Assembly (NCBI GenBank): GCA_020641055.1 | Contig: CP067345.1 | Span: 1,047,317-1,111,316 of the forward strand | Length of the DNA: 64,000 nucleotides | DNA from: Clostridioides sp. ES-S-0010-02 | GTDB lineage: Bacteria; Bacillota; Clostridia; Peptostreptococcales; Peptostreptococcaceae | Direction of reading: 5' to 3' | Part shown: positions 33,496 to 44,700 of the stretch, in pieces | How positions within the stretch are numbered: position 1 is the first letter of the stretch | Layout of the letters: the number at the start of each line of letters is the position of its first letter | Notes under the pieces: generated by a model | What the model saw: only the letters and a program-made list of their open reading frames with translations | Database searches by the model: none | What the model was told of the DNA's origin: nothing | Position numbers and translations under genes: made by a program

Positions 33496-34521
33496 TTGAA
33501 AACAAGTGATTTTAAATTTGATTTACCACAGGAACTTATAGCTCAAGTTCCTATAGAAGATAGAGCTAGTTCAAGATTGATGGTATTAGATAAAGAAACA
33601 GGAGAAATTGAGCATAAAGTATTTAGAGATATAATAGAATATTTAAATCCAGGAGATTGTTTAGTTTTAAATAATACTAGAGTTATACCTGCTAGATTAA
33701 TAGGGGAAAAACTTGAGACTGGTGGAAAAATTGAATTTTTATTATTAAAAAGAACAGAGGAAGATACTTGGCAAGCTTTAGTAAAGCCAGGTAAAAGAGC
33801 AAAAGTGGGAACTAAGTTTTCCTTTGGAAATGGGAAATTAATTGGAGAAGTTGTAGATTTATCAGATGAAGGTTCAAGAATTATAAAGTTTCATTATGAT
33901 GGAATTTTCGAAGAGATTTTAGATGAGCTTGGAAATATGCCACTTCCTCCATATATAACTGCTAGATTAGAGGAAAAAGAAAGATACCAAACTGTTTACT
34001 CAAAACATAATGGCTCAGCAGCGGCACCTACAGCAGGTTTACACTTTACAGAAGAATTATTAAATGAAATAAAAGAAAAAGGTGTAGATATAGCATTTAT
34101 AACTTTACACGTTGGTTTAGGTACTTTTAGGCCAGTAAAAGTGGATGATGTTTTAAATCATAAGATGCATTCAGAGTATTATATGGTTAGTCAAGAGGCA
34201 GCTGACAAAATAAATAAAGCAAAAAAAGATGGGAACAATGTAGTATGTGTTGGAACTACTAGTTGTAGGACTATAGAATCAGCTTGTGATGAAAATGGCA
34301 AGATGAAAGAAACTAGTGGATGGACAGATATATTTATATATCCAAGTTATAAATTTAAGGTTTTGGATAGACTTATAACTAATTTCCATTTACCAGAGTC
34401 TACCTTAATCATGTTAGTAAGTGCTATCTGTGGAAAAGAAAATGTTTTAAATGCATATAATGAGGCAGTAAAAGAAAGATATAGATTCTTCAGTTTTGGA
34501 GATGCTATGATTATAAAGTAG
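33496..34521 (+). CDS. queA: S-adenosylmethionine:tRNA ribosyltransferase-isomerase QueA
   Basis: 341 aa from the TTG at 33496, giving the usual N-terminus [11 protein letters not shown] with AGAGGAAG 7 nt upstream; the TTG two codons earlier abuts that site. Conserved stretches are [37 protein letters not shown] and [15 protein letters not shown]. It makes epoxyqueuosine on tRNA by transferring ribose from SAM to the base inserted by Tgt, which is encoded two genes on. Confidence 0.97.
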   Translation: MKTSDFKFDLPQELIAQVPIEDRASSRLMVLDKETGEIEHKVFRDIIEYLNPGDCLVLNNTRVIPARLIGEKLETGGKIEFLLLKRTEEDTWQALVKPGKRAKVGTKFSFGNGKLIGEVVDLSDEGSRIIKFHYDGIFEEILDELGNMPLPPYITARLEEKERYQTVYSKHNGSAAAPTAGLHFTEELLNEIKEKGVDIAFITLHVGLGTFRPVKVDDVLNHKMHSEYYMVSQEAADKINKAKKDGNNVVCVGTTSCRTIESACDENGKMKETSGWTDIFIYPSYKFKVLDRLITNFHLPESTLIMLVSAICGKENVLNAYNEAVKERYRFFSFGDAMIIK

Positions 34522-34532
34522 GGAGGGAATAG

Positions 34533-35018
34533 ATGCATAGCTTACAAAAACAAAAAAAGAATAACCCTATATTAAAGATTGCTTTTATCTTTGAACGTGT
34601 ATTAGCAGTAGTAGTTTTAATAGCAGTATTTTTAGGTACAATAGATGTATTAAGACTTATGTGGGGAGCATATATAGTTGATTTTCAAAACCCAGTACAA
34701 TACAGTCAGCTTAATGATTTCTTAGCACAAATATTACTTTTGGTGATAGGTGTTGAGCTTGTAGTAATGCTATCACTTCATATACCAGGAGCATTTATTG
34801 AGGCACTACTATATGCTATAGCTAGAAAAATGTTATTGCTTCCTAAAAATGAAGGAATGATAGATGTTTTAATTGGAGTTATAGCTATTGCAGGACTATT
34901 TGCTATAAAAAAGTTTTTAGTAACAAAAGACAAGAGTGCTCTTAATATAACGAGTATTCATGATGAAGAAGCAATCAAAGAACAACAAAGTAAAGAAGAT
35001 AAAGATAAATCTATTTAG
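34533..35018 (+). CDS. PsiE-like membrane protein
   Basis: 161 aa with four membrane helices. The third-fourth region VIGVELVVMLSLHIPGAFIEALLYAIARKMLL matches the phosphate-starvation-inducible PsiE family pattern. The tail is hydrophilic (SKEDKDKS). Function is unknown. It is 11 nt behind queA and 77 nt ahead of tgt, so it rides in the queuosine operon. GGGAGGG precedes the ATG. Confidence 0.7.
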   Translation: MHSLQKQKKNNPILKIAFIFERVLAVVVLIAVFLGTIDVLRLMWGAYIVDFQNPVQYSQLNDFLAQILLLVIGVELVVMLSLHIPGAFIEALLYAIARKMLLLPKNEGMIDVLIGVIAIAGLFAIKKFLVTKDKSALNITSIHDEEAIKEQQSKEDKDKSI

Positions 35019-35065
35019 AAAATATATTAGATATTTAGATTAGTGAAAATATATGTTATGAATAA

Positions 35066-36217
<1,152 letters not shown>

Positions 36218-36350
36218 GTTTTGCACTATTAATTATAATCATTTTAATATATAATATTCAATAGTACTCAAAGCTAAAGAAAGTAAATTGTTGTATAAAC
36301 ATTTATTACGATTTGCAAAAGAGTATAATTTACAAAGGAGTGAAAAATTA

Positions 36351-36644
36351 ATGCCACAGCAACAAATAATGATGAGTATAGGTCTATGGGTAGTAGTAAT
36401 TGCAATCTTTTATTTCCTAATGATTAGACCTCAAAAGAAAAAAGACAAACAATTGAAAGAAATGAGAAGTAGCCTAGGTGTAGGAGACAAAGTCATTACA
36501 ATAGGTGGAATAGTAGCTAATGTAGCTAAAGTTGAAGATGATGTTGTAATATTAGAATTAGGACCAAACAGAACTAAAGTTCCATTTGAAAAATGGGCTA
36601 TAGGGACAGTTCAATCTAGAAAAGAAGAAATAGAAGAACAGTAA
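36351..36644 (+). CDS. yajC: Sec translocon accessory protein YajC
   Basis: 97 aa from the ATG at 36351, 8 nt behind AAAGGAG; the longer reading to 36288 has no such site. It has one N-terminal membrane helix ending in FYFLMIRPQKKKDKQ, then the soluble KVITIGGIVANVAKVEDD domain. It is the partner of SecDF in protein export. The order tgt-yajC is widespread, but secDF is not adjacent here. Confidence 0.95.
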   Translation: MPQQQIMMSIGLWVVVIAIFYFLMIRPQKKKDKQLKEMRSSLGVGDKVITIGGIVANVAKVEDDVVILELGPNRTKVPFEKWAIGTVQSRKEEIEEQ

Positions 36645-36658
36645 AATAGTAATTTAAA

Positions 36659-36701
36659 AGCCTTTTCTCGAATATATATTAATTTGAGAGGAGGTTTTTT
36701 T
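36659..36701 (+). promoter_or_regulatory. Hairpin overlapping the ribosome site of the TIGR04086 gene
   Basis: CCTTTTCTC (36661-36669) can pair with GAGAGGAGG (36686-36694), with G-U pairs, and T7 follows. The right arm holds the Shine-Dalgarno sequence of the next gene, so it is either the yajC terminator or a translation-limiting hairpin. Confidence 0.5.
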
Positions 36702-37064
36702 ATGGGAAAATCTAATTATATTTTTAAAGGTTTGGGATATGCATATATAATAACTTTGGCTGTTTTATTAGTGTATAACTTATTTTTGACATTTACAGAT
36801 ATCGGTGGAGATAATATAACTATGGTTGCATCATTTATAACTACTATTTCTGCAGCTATAGGCGGTTTTTACACTTCAAAACACATGCAAGAAAAGGGAC
36901 TTATGTATGGACTTTTAGTTGGACTTTTGTACATAGTGTGTATTTTTTTGACTGTGTTTTTAGCACAAGAGAGCTTCATATTTGAAGTAGGAATGATTTA
37001 TAAGTTATTGCTTATATCAGCAGCAGGAGGTATTGGAGGAGTATTAGGTGTCAATTTTAAATAG
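36702..37064 (+). CDS. TIGR04086-family membrane protein
   Basis: 120 aa from the ATG at 36702. It has four membrane helices with the conserved YIITLAVLLVYNLFLTFTDI start and the glycine-rich AAGGIGGVLGVNF end. The family is found in Clostridia next to yajC and the SCIFF peptide. Function is unknown. Confidence 0.8.
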   Translation: MGKSNYIFKGLGYAYIITLAVLLVYNLFLTFTDIGGDNITMVASFITTISAAIGGFYTSKHMQEKGLMYGLLVGLLYIVCIFLTVFLAQESFIFEVGMIYKLLLISAAGGIGGVLGVNFK

Positions 37065-37129
37065 AGTTTATATTAAAGTGGTTTTGTGATATAATCAATA
37101 GGAAACAATTAGAAATGGAGGCGTTGAAA

Positions 37130-37273
37130 ATGGAAAATAAACATGTAAAAACTTTATCTCAAGCTACTTTAAAGCAAAGTGCTGCAAAAGGTGGATGTGG
37201 AGAGTGTCAAACTTCTTGTCAATCAGCTTGTAAAACTTCTTGTACAGTTGCAAATCAAGAGTGTGAAAGATAG
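37130..37273 (+). CDS. scfA: SCIFF peptide precursor (six-cysteine ranthipeptide)
   Basis: 47 aa. The N-terminal leader is KHVKTLSQATLKQSAAKGG. The core has six Cys (23, 26, 30, 34, 38, 45) with the SCIFF spacing (CGEC, TSC, SAC, TSC) and Thr/Ser partners for thioether cross-links. It is normally modified by the radical SAM maturase ScfB. GGAGG lies about 10 nt upstream. No maturase gene follows; a terminator does. Confidence 0.92.
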   Translation: MENKHVKTLSQATLKQSAAKGGCGECQTSCQSACKTSCTVANQECER

Positions 37274-37300
37274 AAAATTATTGATTTAGTTGTTTGTAAG

Positions 37301-37349
37301 AGGGTATCTCAAAATGGTTCTTTTATCATTAATGAGGTATCCTTTTTTA
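37301..37349 (+). terminator. Terminator after scfA
   Basis: AGGGTATCTCA pairs with TGAGGTATCC and a T-rich stretch follows. Confidence 0.85.
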
Positions 37350-37585
37350 TTTTTTGTCTCCATATAAAATGTTTAATATGTTTATAAAAAATAAGGTTTG
37401 ACTTGTTAGTGTTTAATTTTTTATATATTCAAAATCTAACTTTTTATTCTTATATTTCTAATATATGCATTAGTAAATTATGTAAACTTATAAAATGTAT
37501 TGATAAATAATATTATATATAATATTATCTATATGTGGGAAATACGAATATAAAAAATTAAATACAATATTCGGAGGACATAAAT
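37350..37585. other. AT-rich region upstream of cwp8
   Basis: With the preceding terminator this forms a 312-nt gene-free stretch. It is very AT-rich (TATATATAATATTATC around 37513). The cwp8 promoter must lie here but no single -35/-10 pair stands out. The ribosome site CGGAGG is at about 37572. Confidence 0.4.
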
Positions 37586-39475
37586 ATGTTAAGTAACAAA
37601 AAGAGAAGTATGGCAATAGTAATGGCAGGAGCTACAGTTATGAGTGCAGCAGCACCAATATTCGCAGACAACACTGTGTCAGAAAATGTTGATAAAAATT
37701 ACACAGTAAGTGCAAAAGATTCTACTAAACTAATCGAAGAGGTTAGAAAAGCATTAGAGATTAAGTTTGAAGAGACAAAAGCAGGAGCAAATGTAAATGA
37801 TAGAGTTTATGATATAAAAGTAGATAATGTAAACTTAACTAATGCAACTCAATTACAAAACAAGATAAACTCATTAGTAGAAGGACAAAGTTTAAAAGTT
37901 ACTATACAAGATAAAGGCCATCAAACTATAGGTGGAAAAGTAGTTGACTATAAAATTGAAAACTACAAAACAGCTCAAGAAATAGTAGATGCAGTTAATG
38001 CTTTCAATGCAACTTTAGCAGAAGATTCTGATAGCAAGTTAACAGCAACTATAAAGTCTACTAGTACAGTTGAAGTAAAAAGAGCAAAAGATTCAAAAAA
38101 TACAATTACAGTAAATGTAGGAGACCAACATTTAGACTTTGCAAAACCAGTAACATCAGAAGAAGGTACTTTTGAAGGCTATGAAAAGCGTTACAGCGAT
38201 ATAGAATCAAAAGAATTACATACAATAACAGTTAAAAATGCAGATTTACAAGACATATCAGCAGAAGATTTATTTGATGGAGTTAGATTAACTACATTAG
38301 GTAGAGAAATAGTTAATAAAGTTAAAAATGGATATACTTTAACATTTGAGAATGAAGCAATACTTACTCAAGAACAAGAAAATAGTGATGACAAAGATAA
38401 GCCAGAAAAGTCAAGCTTTGATATGGTTTTAAGTAAGACAAATGAAAAGCCAGAAACAATAAGTGTATCAAGTAAAAACCATAAATTAGTTAGAGATTTA
38501 CACAAAGTACTAACTGATGTAAAAGACGGAAAAGAATTAAAAGTAGAAGTTTTATCTGGAGATTCAAGATTTACAACAGCAGTAGAAGTTAGTAAGGAAA
38601 GATTCAAAGATGGAGAAGCAGATTCAATAATTTTAGTTGGAGAAGATGCTATAGTTGATGGATTAGCATCAGCACCACTTGCATCTCAAAAAAATGCACC
38701 AATACTATTATCTAAAAAAGATTCATTACCATCAGAAATAGAAGCTGAGATATTAAGAGTACTTGGAAGTAACTTATCTTCTAAGAAAATATATATAGTA
38801 GGTGGAGAATCTAAAATATCAAAAGAAACTGAAGAAAAACTTTCTAAATTGGGTGTAAGTAAAGTTGAGAGAGTTTCTGGAGATGATAGATTTGAAACTT
38901 CTTTAGAAATAGCAAAACAATTAAAAGATACATTTAAAACTGCATTTGTAGTAGGTGGAAATGGAGAAGCAGATGCTATGAGTATATCTGCTAGAGCTGC
39001 TCAATTTGGAGCTCCAATAATAGTTACAGGTAACGAGTTAGATGCAAGTGCTGAAAAATTATTAAAAGGAAAAGAATTAGAAATTGTTGGTGGAGAGAAT
39101 TCTGTATCAAAAGAAGTTGAAGATAAATTAGTGGAAATAGATTTAAACAACAAAGTTGAAAGACTAGCTGGAGAAAACAGAAAAGATACTAATGCTAAAG
39201 TAATCAACAAGTACTATGCAGGAGCAACTAAAGCATATGTTGCAAAAGACGGTTATGTAGGTGGAAATGGACAATTAGTTGATGCACTTACAGCAGCACC
39301 ACTTGCAGCTAGTTCAAAAGCACCAATAGTATTAACTACAGAAGAACTTTCTAAGTCACAGGAAGAAGTAGTTGAGTTAAGACTTAAAAATGCAACTAAG
39401 TTAGTACAAATAGGTGAAGGAATAGCTAAAAATGCTATTGAGAAAATAGCAGAAAAAATAAACTTATTTAAATAA
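37586..39475 (+). CDS. cwp8: Cell wall protein Cwp8 (CWB2 S-layer paralogue)
   Basis: 629 aa. The signal peptide (about 1-27) ends with PIFA-DN. The N-terminal ~300 residues form a variable surface domain resembling the outer part of SlpA/Cwp2 (TVSAKDSTKLIEEVRKAL; two similar sub-repeats). Three CWB2 modules follow from about residue 320 to the end, each with its marker (SRFTTA about 326, DRFETS about 431, NRKDTN about 529). They bind the anionic polymer PSII and hold the protein on the wall. The symbol comes from gene order relative to slpA in strain 630. Confidence 0.85.
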   Translation: MLSNKKRSMAIVMAGATVMSAAAPIFADNTVSENVDKNYTVSAKDSTKLIEEVRKALEIKFEETKAGANVNDRVYDIKVDNVNLTNATQLQNKINSLVEGQSLKVTIQDKGHQTIGGKVVDYKIENYKTAQEIVDAVNAFNATLAEDSDSKLTATIKSTSTVEVKRAKDSKNTITVNVGDQHLDFAKPVTSEEGTFEGYEKRYSDIESKELHTITVKNADLQDISAEDLFDGVRLTTLGREIVNKVKNGYTLTFENEAILTQEQENSDDKDKPEKSSFDMVLSKTNEKPETISVSSKNHKLVRDLHKVLTDVKDGKELKVEVLSGDSRFTTAVEVSKERFKDGEADSIILVGEDAIVDGLASAPLASQKNAPILLSKKDSLPSEIEAEILRVLGSNLSSKKIYIVGGESKISKETEEKLSKLGVSKVERVSGDDRFETSLEIAKQLKDTFKTAFVVGGNGEADAMSISARAAQFGAPIIVTGNELDASAEKLLKGKELEIVGGENSVSKEVEDKLVEIDLNNKVERLAGENRKDTNAKVINKYYAGATKAYVAKDGYVGGNGQLVDALTAAPLAASSKAPIVLTTEELSKSQEEVVELRLKNATKLVQIGEGIAKNAIEKIAEKINLFK

Positions 39476-39977
39476 GAACTAATAGTATATAAAAATTGAT
39501 ACTATAAGTTTGTTTAGATAATATAGAATGTCTATAATGTACATTTATACAAGATGCTTAGATAATATATGATGTCTACAATATAAAATATATACAAATA
39601 ATGAAATGAAAAGAATAACAGTAAAGAATAACAATAAGGTATCTCATTTAGATTTAATTTGAGATATCTTATTTTTTTATTTTTTGATTATAATACTGTA
39701 AAATTCATATTATAAAAAAATTATTATAAATGATATTGTTTATAATGATTAAACATCTTATTAACATATATTATTTTGAATTTATTACTTAATTAAATAA
39801 AATAAGTTATAATGTTTTGAATTTACGGAGAATAAAGACTTTAATTATAGTATTTGAGTTATATGGATAACTATGGTATTATATATAAAATATGGTAACA
39901 AAACTGTAACTTTTTATTGAGAATGGATAAAATTATTGATAAAAAATACGAAAAATATATTGGGGGTAAATAATAAT
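39476..39977. other. cwp8-cwp9 intergenic region with imperfect tandem repeat
   Basis: 502 nt. Two copies of an approximately 41-bp unit lie at 39512-39552 and 39556-39597 (both with TTAGATAATATA, ATGTCTA and TATACAA). A terminator is at 39634-39678, then AT-rich sequence to the cwp9 ribosome site (TTGGGGGT). Confidence 0.55.
39634..39678 (+). terminator. Terminator in the cwp8-cwp9 interval
   Basis: AAGGTATCTCA pairs with TGAGATATCTT, followed by A then T7. It is 160 nt after the cwp8 stop. Confidence 0.8.
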
Positions 39978-41381
39978 ATGAAGAATAGTAAAAAGATATT
40001 AGCTATAGGACTTACACTATCTTTAGTAATGGTAAATACTCCTATAGTAAATGCGTTGACATCCGTTGAACAAATAAAAGGTAATGACAGGTATGAAACA
40101 GCAGCAAAAATAGCAGATAAACAAAGCTATAATACAGCAATACTAATTAATTCAGATAATAGCTTGGCAGATGGTCTTAGTGCAAGTGGTTTAGCTGGAG
40201 CTTTAAATGCGCCTATTTTAATGACAAAACAAAATCAAATTCCAAGTACTACTATGGAAAGACTGAACAAAGCAAACACTGTATATATAATAGGTTCAGA
40301 ATCGACAATAAGTAAAAATATTGAAAATCAATTACTTTCTAAAAAGAAGGTTGTACAAAGAATATTTGGTGAAAATAGATTTGATACGAGCGTAAAAATA
40401 GCTGAGAAAATTAAAGAAATCAAGCCTATTGATAAGGTAATTATAGCTAATGGAGTCACAGGAGAAGCAGATGCGATAAGTGCATCACCAGTAGCGGCAA
40501 GAGATGGAGTACCTATAATACTTACAGATGGAAATAGTGTAGGGTTTGATACTACAGGATTAAAGAGTTATGCACTTGGTACTAGTGAAATAATAAGTGA
40601 TGAATTGGTCAAAAGTACAAATTCTGTTAGGTTAGGTGGAACAGATAGATTTGACACCAATAAGAGAGTTATACAAGAGTTTTATAAAAACAGTAAAGAG
40701 TTTTACTTAAGCAAGGGTCTACAATTAACGGATGCATTAGTTGCTTCTACAATAGCAAAAAATGCTCCTGTAGTATTAGTGGAAAATGGTAGCAATAAGA
40801 GTGTTTTAAGTGGAGCAGATAAACTTACAGTACTTGGAGGGATAAATCAGAATGTAATCAAACAGTGTATAAATCAAGCTTCTCCAAATCAACAAGGACT
40901 ATATTATAATCCAAATGATAGAGCATTTAAGGACAGAATAAAGGGAAAAGTGTATGCTCATATAAGACAATATAGAAAAGAAAACGGAGTAAAAGAGTTA
41001 TCTGTAGCAAGTAGATTAGAGGGATTAGCAAATGATTGGTCTAATTTAATGGCAAATAAGAAGACTTTATCTCACACAATAAATGGCAAAAACTCATACT
41101 CTACTTTTCTAAAGTACTTAGATTGGAGTGAGATTAAATCTGGATATGTTGCAGTTCAAGGTGAAAATATAATTAAATATAAAATTCCAGATAAACCCGT
41201 TTATACAAATAGAGATGCAGATGATATAGGAAATTTTATTTTCAATGAGTGGAAGACAAATCCTGAAGAAGGTACCAATATGCTACATAAAGGATATGAA
41301 ATAATGGGATTTGGAATAGCCATAACGGGGGATAAGACTATATACGCAACACATGAGTTTTATGGAAGATATAAAGAATAA
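39978..41381 (+). CDS. cwp9: Cell wall protein Cwp9 (CWB2 + CAP domain)
   Basis: 467 aa from the ATG at 39978 behind GGGGGT. Signal peptide about 1-24. Three CWB2 modules cover residues 30-310 (DRYETA about 36, RFDTSV about 132, RFDTNK about 222). A C-terminal CAP/SCP-like domain runs from about 321 (VYAHIRQYRKENG, SRLEGLANDWS, LSHTINGK, GENIIKY). Unlike its paralogues Cwp11 and Cwp12 it has no Ig-like linker. The CAP role in bacteria is unclear. It is anchored non-covalently on the wall. Confidence 0.85.
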   Translation: MKNSKKILAIGLTLSLVMVNTPIVNALTSVEQIKGNDRYETAAKIADKQSYNTAILINSDNSLADGLSASGLAGALNAPILMTKQNQIPSTTMERLNKANTVYIIGSESTISKNIENQLLSKKKVVQRIFGENRFDTSVKIAEKIKEIKPIDKVIIANGVTGEADAISASPVAARDGVPIILTDGNSVGFDTTGLKSYALGTSEIISDELVKSTNSVRLGGTDRFDTNKRVIQEFYKNSKEFYLSKGLQLTDALVASTIAKNAPVVLVENGSNKSVLSGADKLTVLGGINQNVIKQCINQASPNQQGLYYNPNDRAFKDRIKGKVYAHIRQYRKENGVKELSVASRLEGLANDWSNLMANKKTLSHTINGKNSYSTFLKYLDWSEIKSGYVAVQGENIIKYKIPDKPVYTNRDADDIGNFIFNEWKTNPEEGTNMLHKGYEIMGFGIAITGDKTIYATHEFYGRYKE

Positions 41382-41476
41382 ATATTTGTTATGATTTAGG
41401 TATCTTACAAAATGTAACTACACACAAAATGATAGCTGTGAGAAAATAATATATAAATAATAAAATTATAATGGAA

Positions 41477-41520
41477 AATAACATTTATATTAATACAATA
41501 ATATAAATGTTATTTTTTTT
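41477..41520 (+). terminator. Terminator after cwp9
   Basis: AATAACATTTATAT pairs perfectly with ATATAAATGTTATT, followed by T8. Confidence 0.9.
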
Positions 41521-41587
41521 AAAATTTAGTGAAAAAATTGTATCAAAAAGTTTAAATATGGTATAAAATGGGTAAGAAAGTAGTGAA

Positions 41588-41730
41588 AATTAAATGGCAA
41601 AATTAGGGAAACTTAATGACGCAAAACTATAGGGGTTAAAGCTTTTAAAGCCATATCAGCCAGTTGCTAAAAAGAGTAAAGTCTTTTTATTTTATAATTA
41701 AGATTCTCTTTGAGTGTCTTTTTTTATTGT
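41588..41730 (+). promoter_or_regulatory. Second cyclic-di-GMP-I riboswitch, upstream of the M60 surface protein
   Basis: The aptamer at about 41592-41671 aligns closely with the PPEP-1 riboswitch: TGGCAAAATTAGGGAAACTTAATGACGC, AAACTATAGGGGTTAAAG, then CAGCCAGTTGC. The G-rich core and GAAA tetraloop are kept. A weak stem (AGATTCTC with GAGTGTCT) and T7 follow at about 41700-41726, with AAAGAG able to compete (AAGAGTAAAG at 41672). Sequence similarity suggests the same OFF logic as at PPEP-1, but the sign of control is inferred. Confidence 0.88.
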
Positions 41731-41793
41731 CTGAAACTATAGTATTTAAATTCATGAGAAATTAGAAATTTATTGAGGGAGGATTGTTGTTTC

Positions 41794-44700
41794 ATGAAAA
41801 AAGCAATATCTTGTGTACTAGCAGTATCAATGTGTAGTGCACCACTAAACGTTTTTGCAGAACCTATCTTAGAGGGGAAGTTAAGGGCAGTTGAAAAATC
41901 AGTTACAGAGAAGTTAAAGGGGAATCTTGAAGTAGATTTAAATTTTTCACTTCCAATAAAAAATAATGAATCAGAAAGTATAACTAATACACAATTGGAA
42001 TTAAAAGATGATAGTAATAACAGTGGAATAATAAAGCTTGGAGAAAAAGATTCAGGAACATTAAATATTGGGGCAGATAACATAGAGTATACTATAAAAA
42101 AACTATCTGCAAGTAGAAGTGAAATAAAAAATAAAGATGAAAATATATCATATTATAATATTGTATTTAATAATTTACCTGTTGGAAAATATAATGTAGA
42201 AGTCTCTGGAGGAGGATTCAAGAGTAAGGAAATTAAGGACATTGATATATCAAGTTATTCACAAAGAGTTTTGTTAAGTAATAGAGCAAGTGTAGATGAT
42301 AAAAATAAACCTCTAAACTATGAACTATTCTTGATGGGTGATGTGAATAATGATGGGAAAGTTGATAAGAAGGATTATGAGGATGTATTGAAAAATATAA
42401 ACTCAAATAAAAGTGAATATGATTTAAATAGAGATGGAAAGGTAGATATTGCTGACTTAGACTATGTTCAGAAAAATTTAGGGCAAAGTGAAGATGAAAA
42501 AAGCCTAGATAGTATAGTATCTACCAATCCTATAGTAGATACAAGTAAAGTAACATTAGAAAAAAACAGTGATACAAATATTCAAGGTACTGTAGAGGAT
42601 TTATTCAGTGGAGAGAATAGTGGAGTTAAAATATCTCCAGCAAATGCAGATGATAAGATATCAGAAGAAAAACCAGCAGTAATGGATATAGCTTTATCAG
42701 AAGCACTTGATATGGAAGTCATAAATATAAAAGCACCTGAAGGGAATGCTCCAGCAAAAGGAATAGTTGAAGTTACAGATAAAGATGATAATGTTCAACA
42801 GATTCCTTATGAAAATAAAGAATATGTAGAAACTTTAAAAGAAGAGCAGAAGCAAGAGGAAGTAAATAATGAGCAAGAAGAAACAAATAATAAAGATGAA
42901 AATATAGAGCAGTCTGATAATAATTTAGACAATAATCAAGAAGAAAAAAATGATAAAGAAGATTCAAATACAACTGATAAAGAAAACAACGATAAAGAAA
43001 ATTCATCAACAGATAAGTCTGACTCAGACAAAGATACATCAAAACAAGAAGACAATATCAGCAAAGATGATAATTCTACAACATCTACATATGGTAGGTC
43101 AGCAGTAGAAACATATGCAGAAGTTCAAAATAGTGATATAGTAATAAATCTTGGTAAACAAGTAGCAGTAAAAAAGATAACAATAAAAATAACAGCTACA
43201 ACAGCAAATGATAGAAATCTTGCAGAAATATCTAAAGTTGAATTTTTAAATAATGTTTATAAAGAAATACCAAAACCAGATATGAATATACCTAAAATCA
43301 ATAAAATATCGACTAGTACTGCTGTTGGAAACGAAAAAGTATCTTTTTATTGGAATAATGAAGTAAATGTATCTGCATATGAACTTGTATTAGATACGAT
43401 TGACAGTAAAGGAAAAGTACTATCGACTAAAAAATTACAAACGAGTAAAAACACTATAGATGTAAGAGATATACAAGCATATGGATTATATAGAGTGAGC
43501 ATACAGTCTTTAAATGGAGATTGGGCTAGTGGATATAAAGAGGCAACAGCAGAAAACTTAGATGGAGTCCCAGAAAATGTAGACTCAAACTATAAGCCTA
43601 TACAATTTAGTCCAGACAGTATAATAGAATTTCAAGTTGTTCCAGATACAAAACCAGAACCACCAGAAGGTATAAATGTCAAAGGTAGATTTAAGGCTCT
43701 TGATGTAAGCTGGAAAAATCATAAACAAGCTAAAGACTTTGATTTATATTATAGAGAAAAAAGTTCTAATGGCTCTTGGATAAAATATAATGACAAACTT
43801 ATTCGTGGAACAAGTTTAAAAATAGAGGGGCTTAAGGATAATACAACATATGAAGTTAGAATGACAGCTACGAACCATTTAGGTACGAGTGGAATGTCTA
43901 AAACATATATAGGAACAACTGAGAGTGTTGATGCTCCAACAACACCTAACTATAGACTAATTAATACTCCTAAGTTAGATGCAGGTTTTGGGATACCAAC
44001 AAATCATATAGTAGATGTTACTTATCCAGCTGGATATGATAAAAGTGAATATAGTGACAAAAATCCATTTAATAAATTTAATATAGTAGATGGAGATTTT
44101 ACAACACATTGGACATTCCCAAAATATAATGCTGCTGAGGGAACAAATAGAGGTCCAATCATAACTTTTGATAAAGCTTATACGATGGATACTTTTATGG
44201 CTACCCCTCGTTTTGATGTTTCTGATAAGACAATCAATGACTTTGAAATAAAATACTGGGATGAAAATGGTCAAGTACATAATTTAGGAGATGTACCCTT
44301 TGAAACAAAAACAGACCCTGTAAATAATAATATATATGTAATGGTAAGATTAAAGGAACCAATAAATGCTACTAAGATACAAGTAAGTGTTTGTTCTTCT
44401 TATTCATATAAGTCTAATATATCAGAACTTAAATTCTATGAATATGACAGTATAGAAAAAGATGTAAGAAATCTATTTGTAGATGACTTACAAGTTGAAT
44501 TAAAAGAAGATGTAACTCAAGAAAAAATAACAGAATTAAAAGATAGAATTAGTACTCCTGATAAAGTGAGTGGGGAATATCATCCATACAAGACAATTAT
44601 TGATAGAGAATTAAAATTAGCTCAAGACTTATATAATGATAGAGCTACACTTGCTGATGTAACAACTGTAAATCAAGATATAAATGTTTCAGGAAAGTAT

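Noticed and set aside
42773-43042. 89-aa minus-strand ORF rich in Leu/Tyr
   Set aside because: Mirror of the Asp/Glu/Asn/Lys-rich linker of the M60 protein; compositional artefact.
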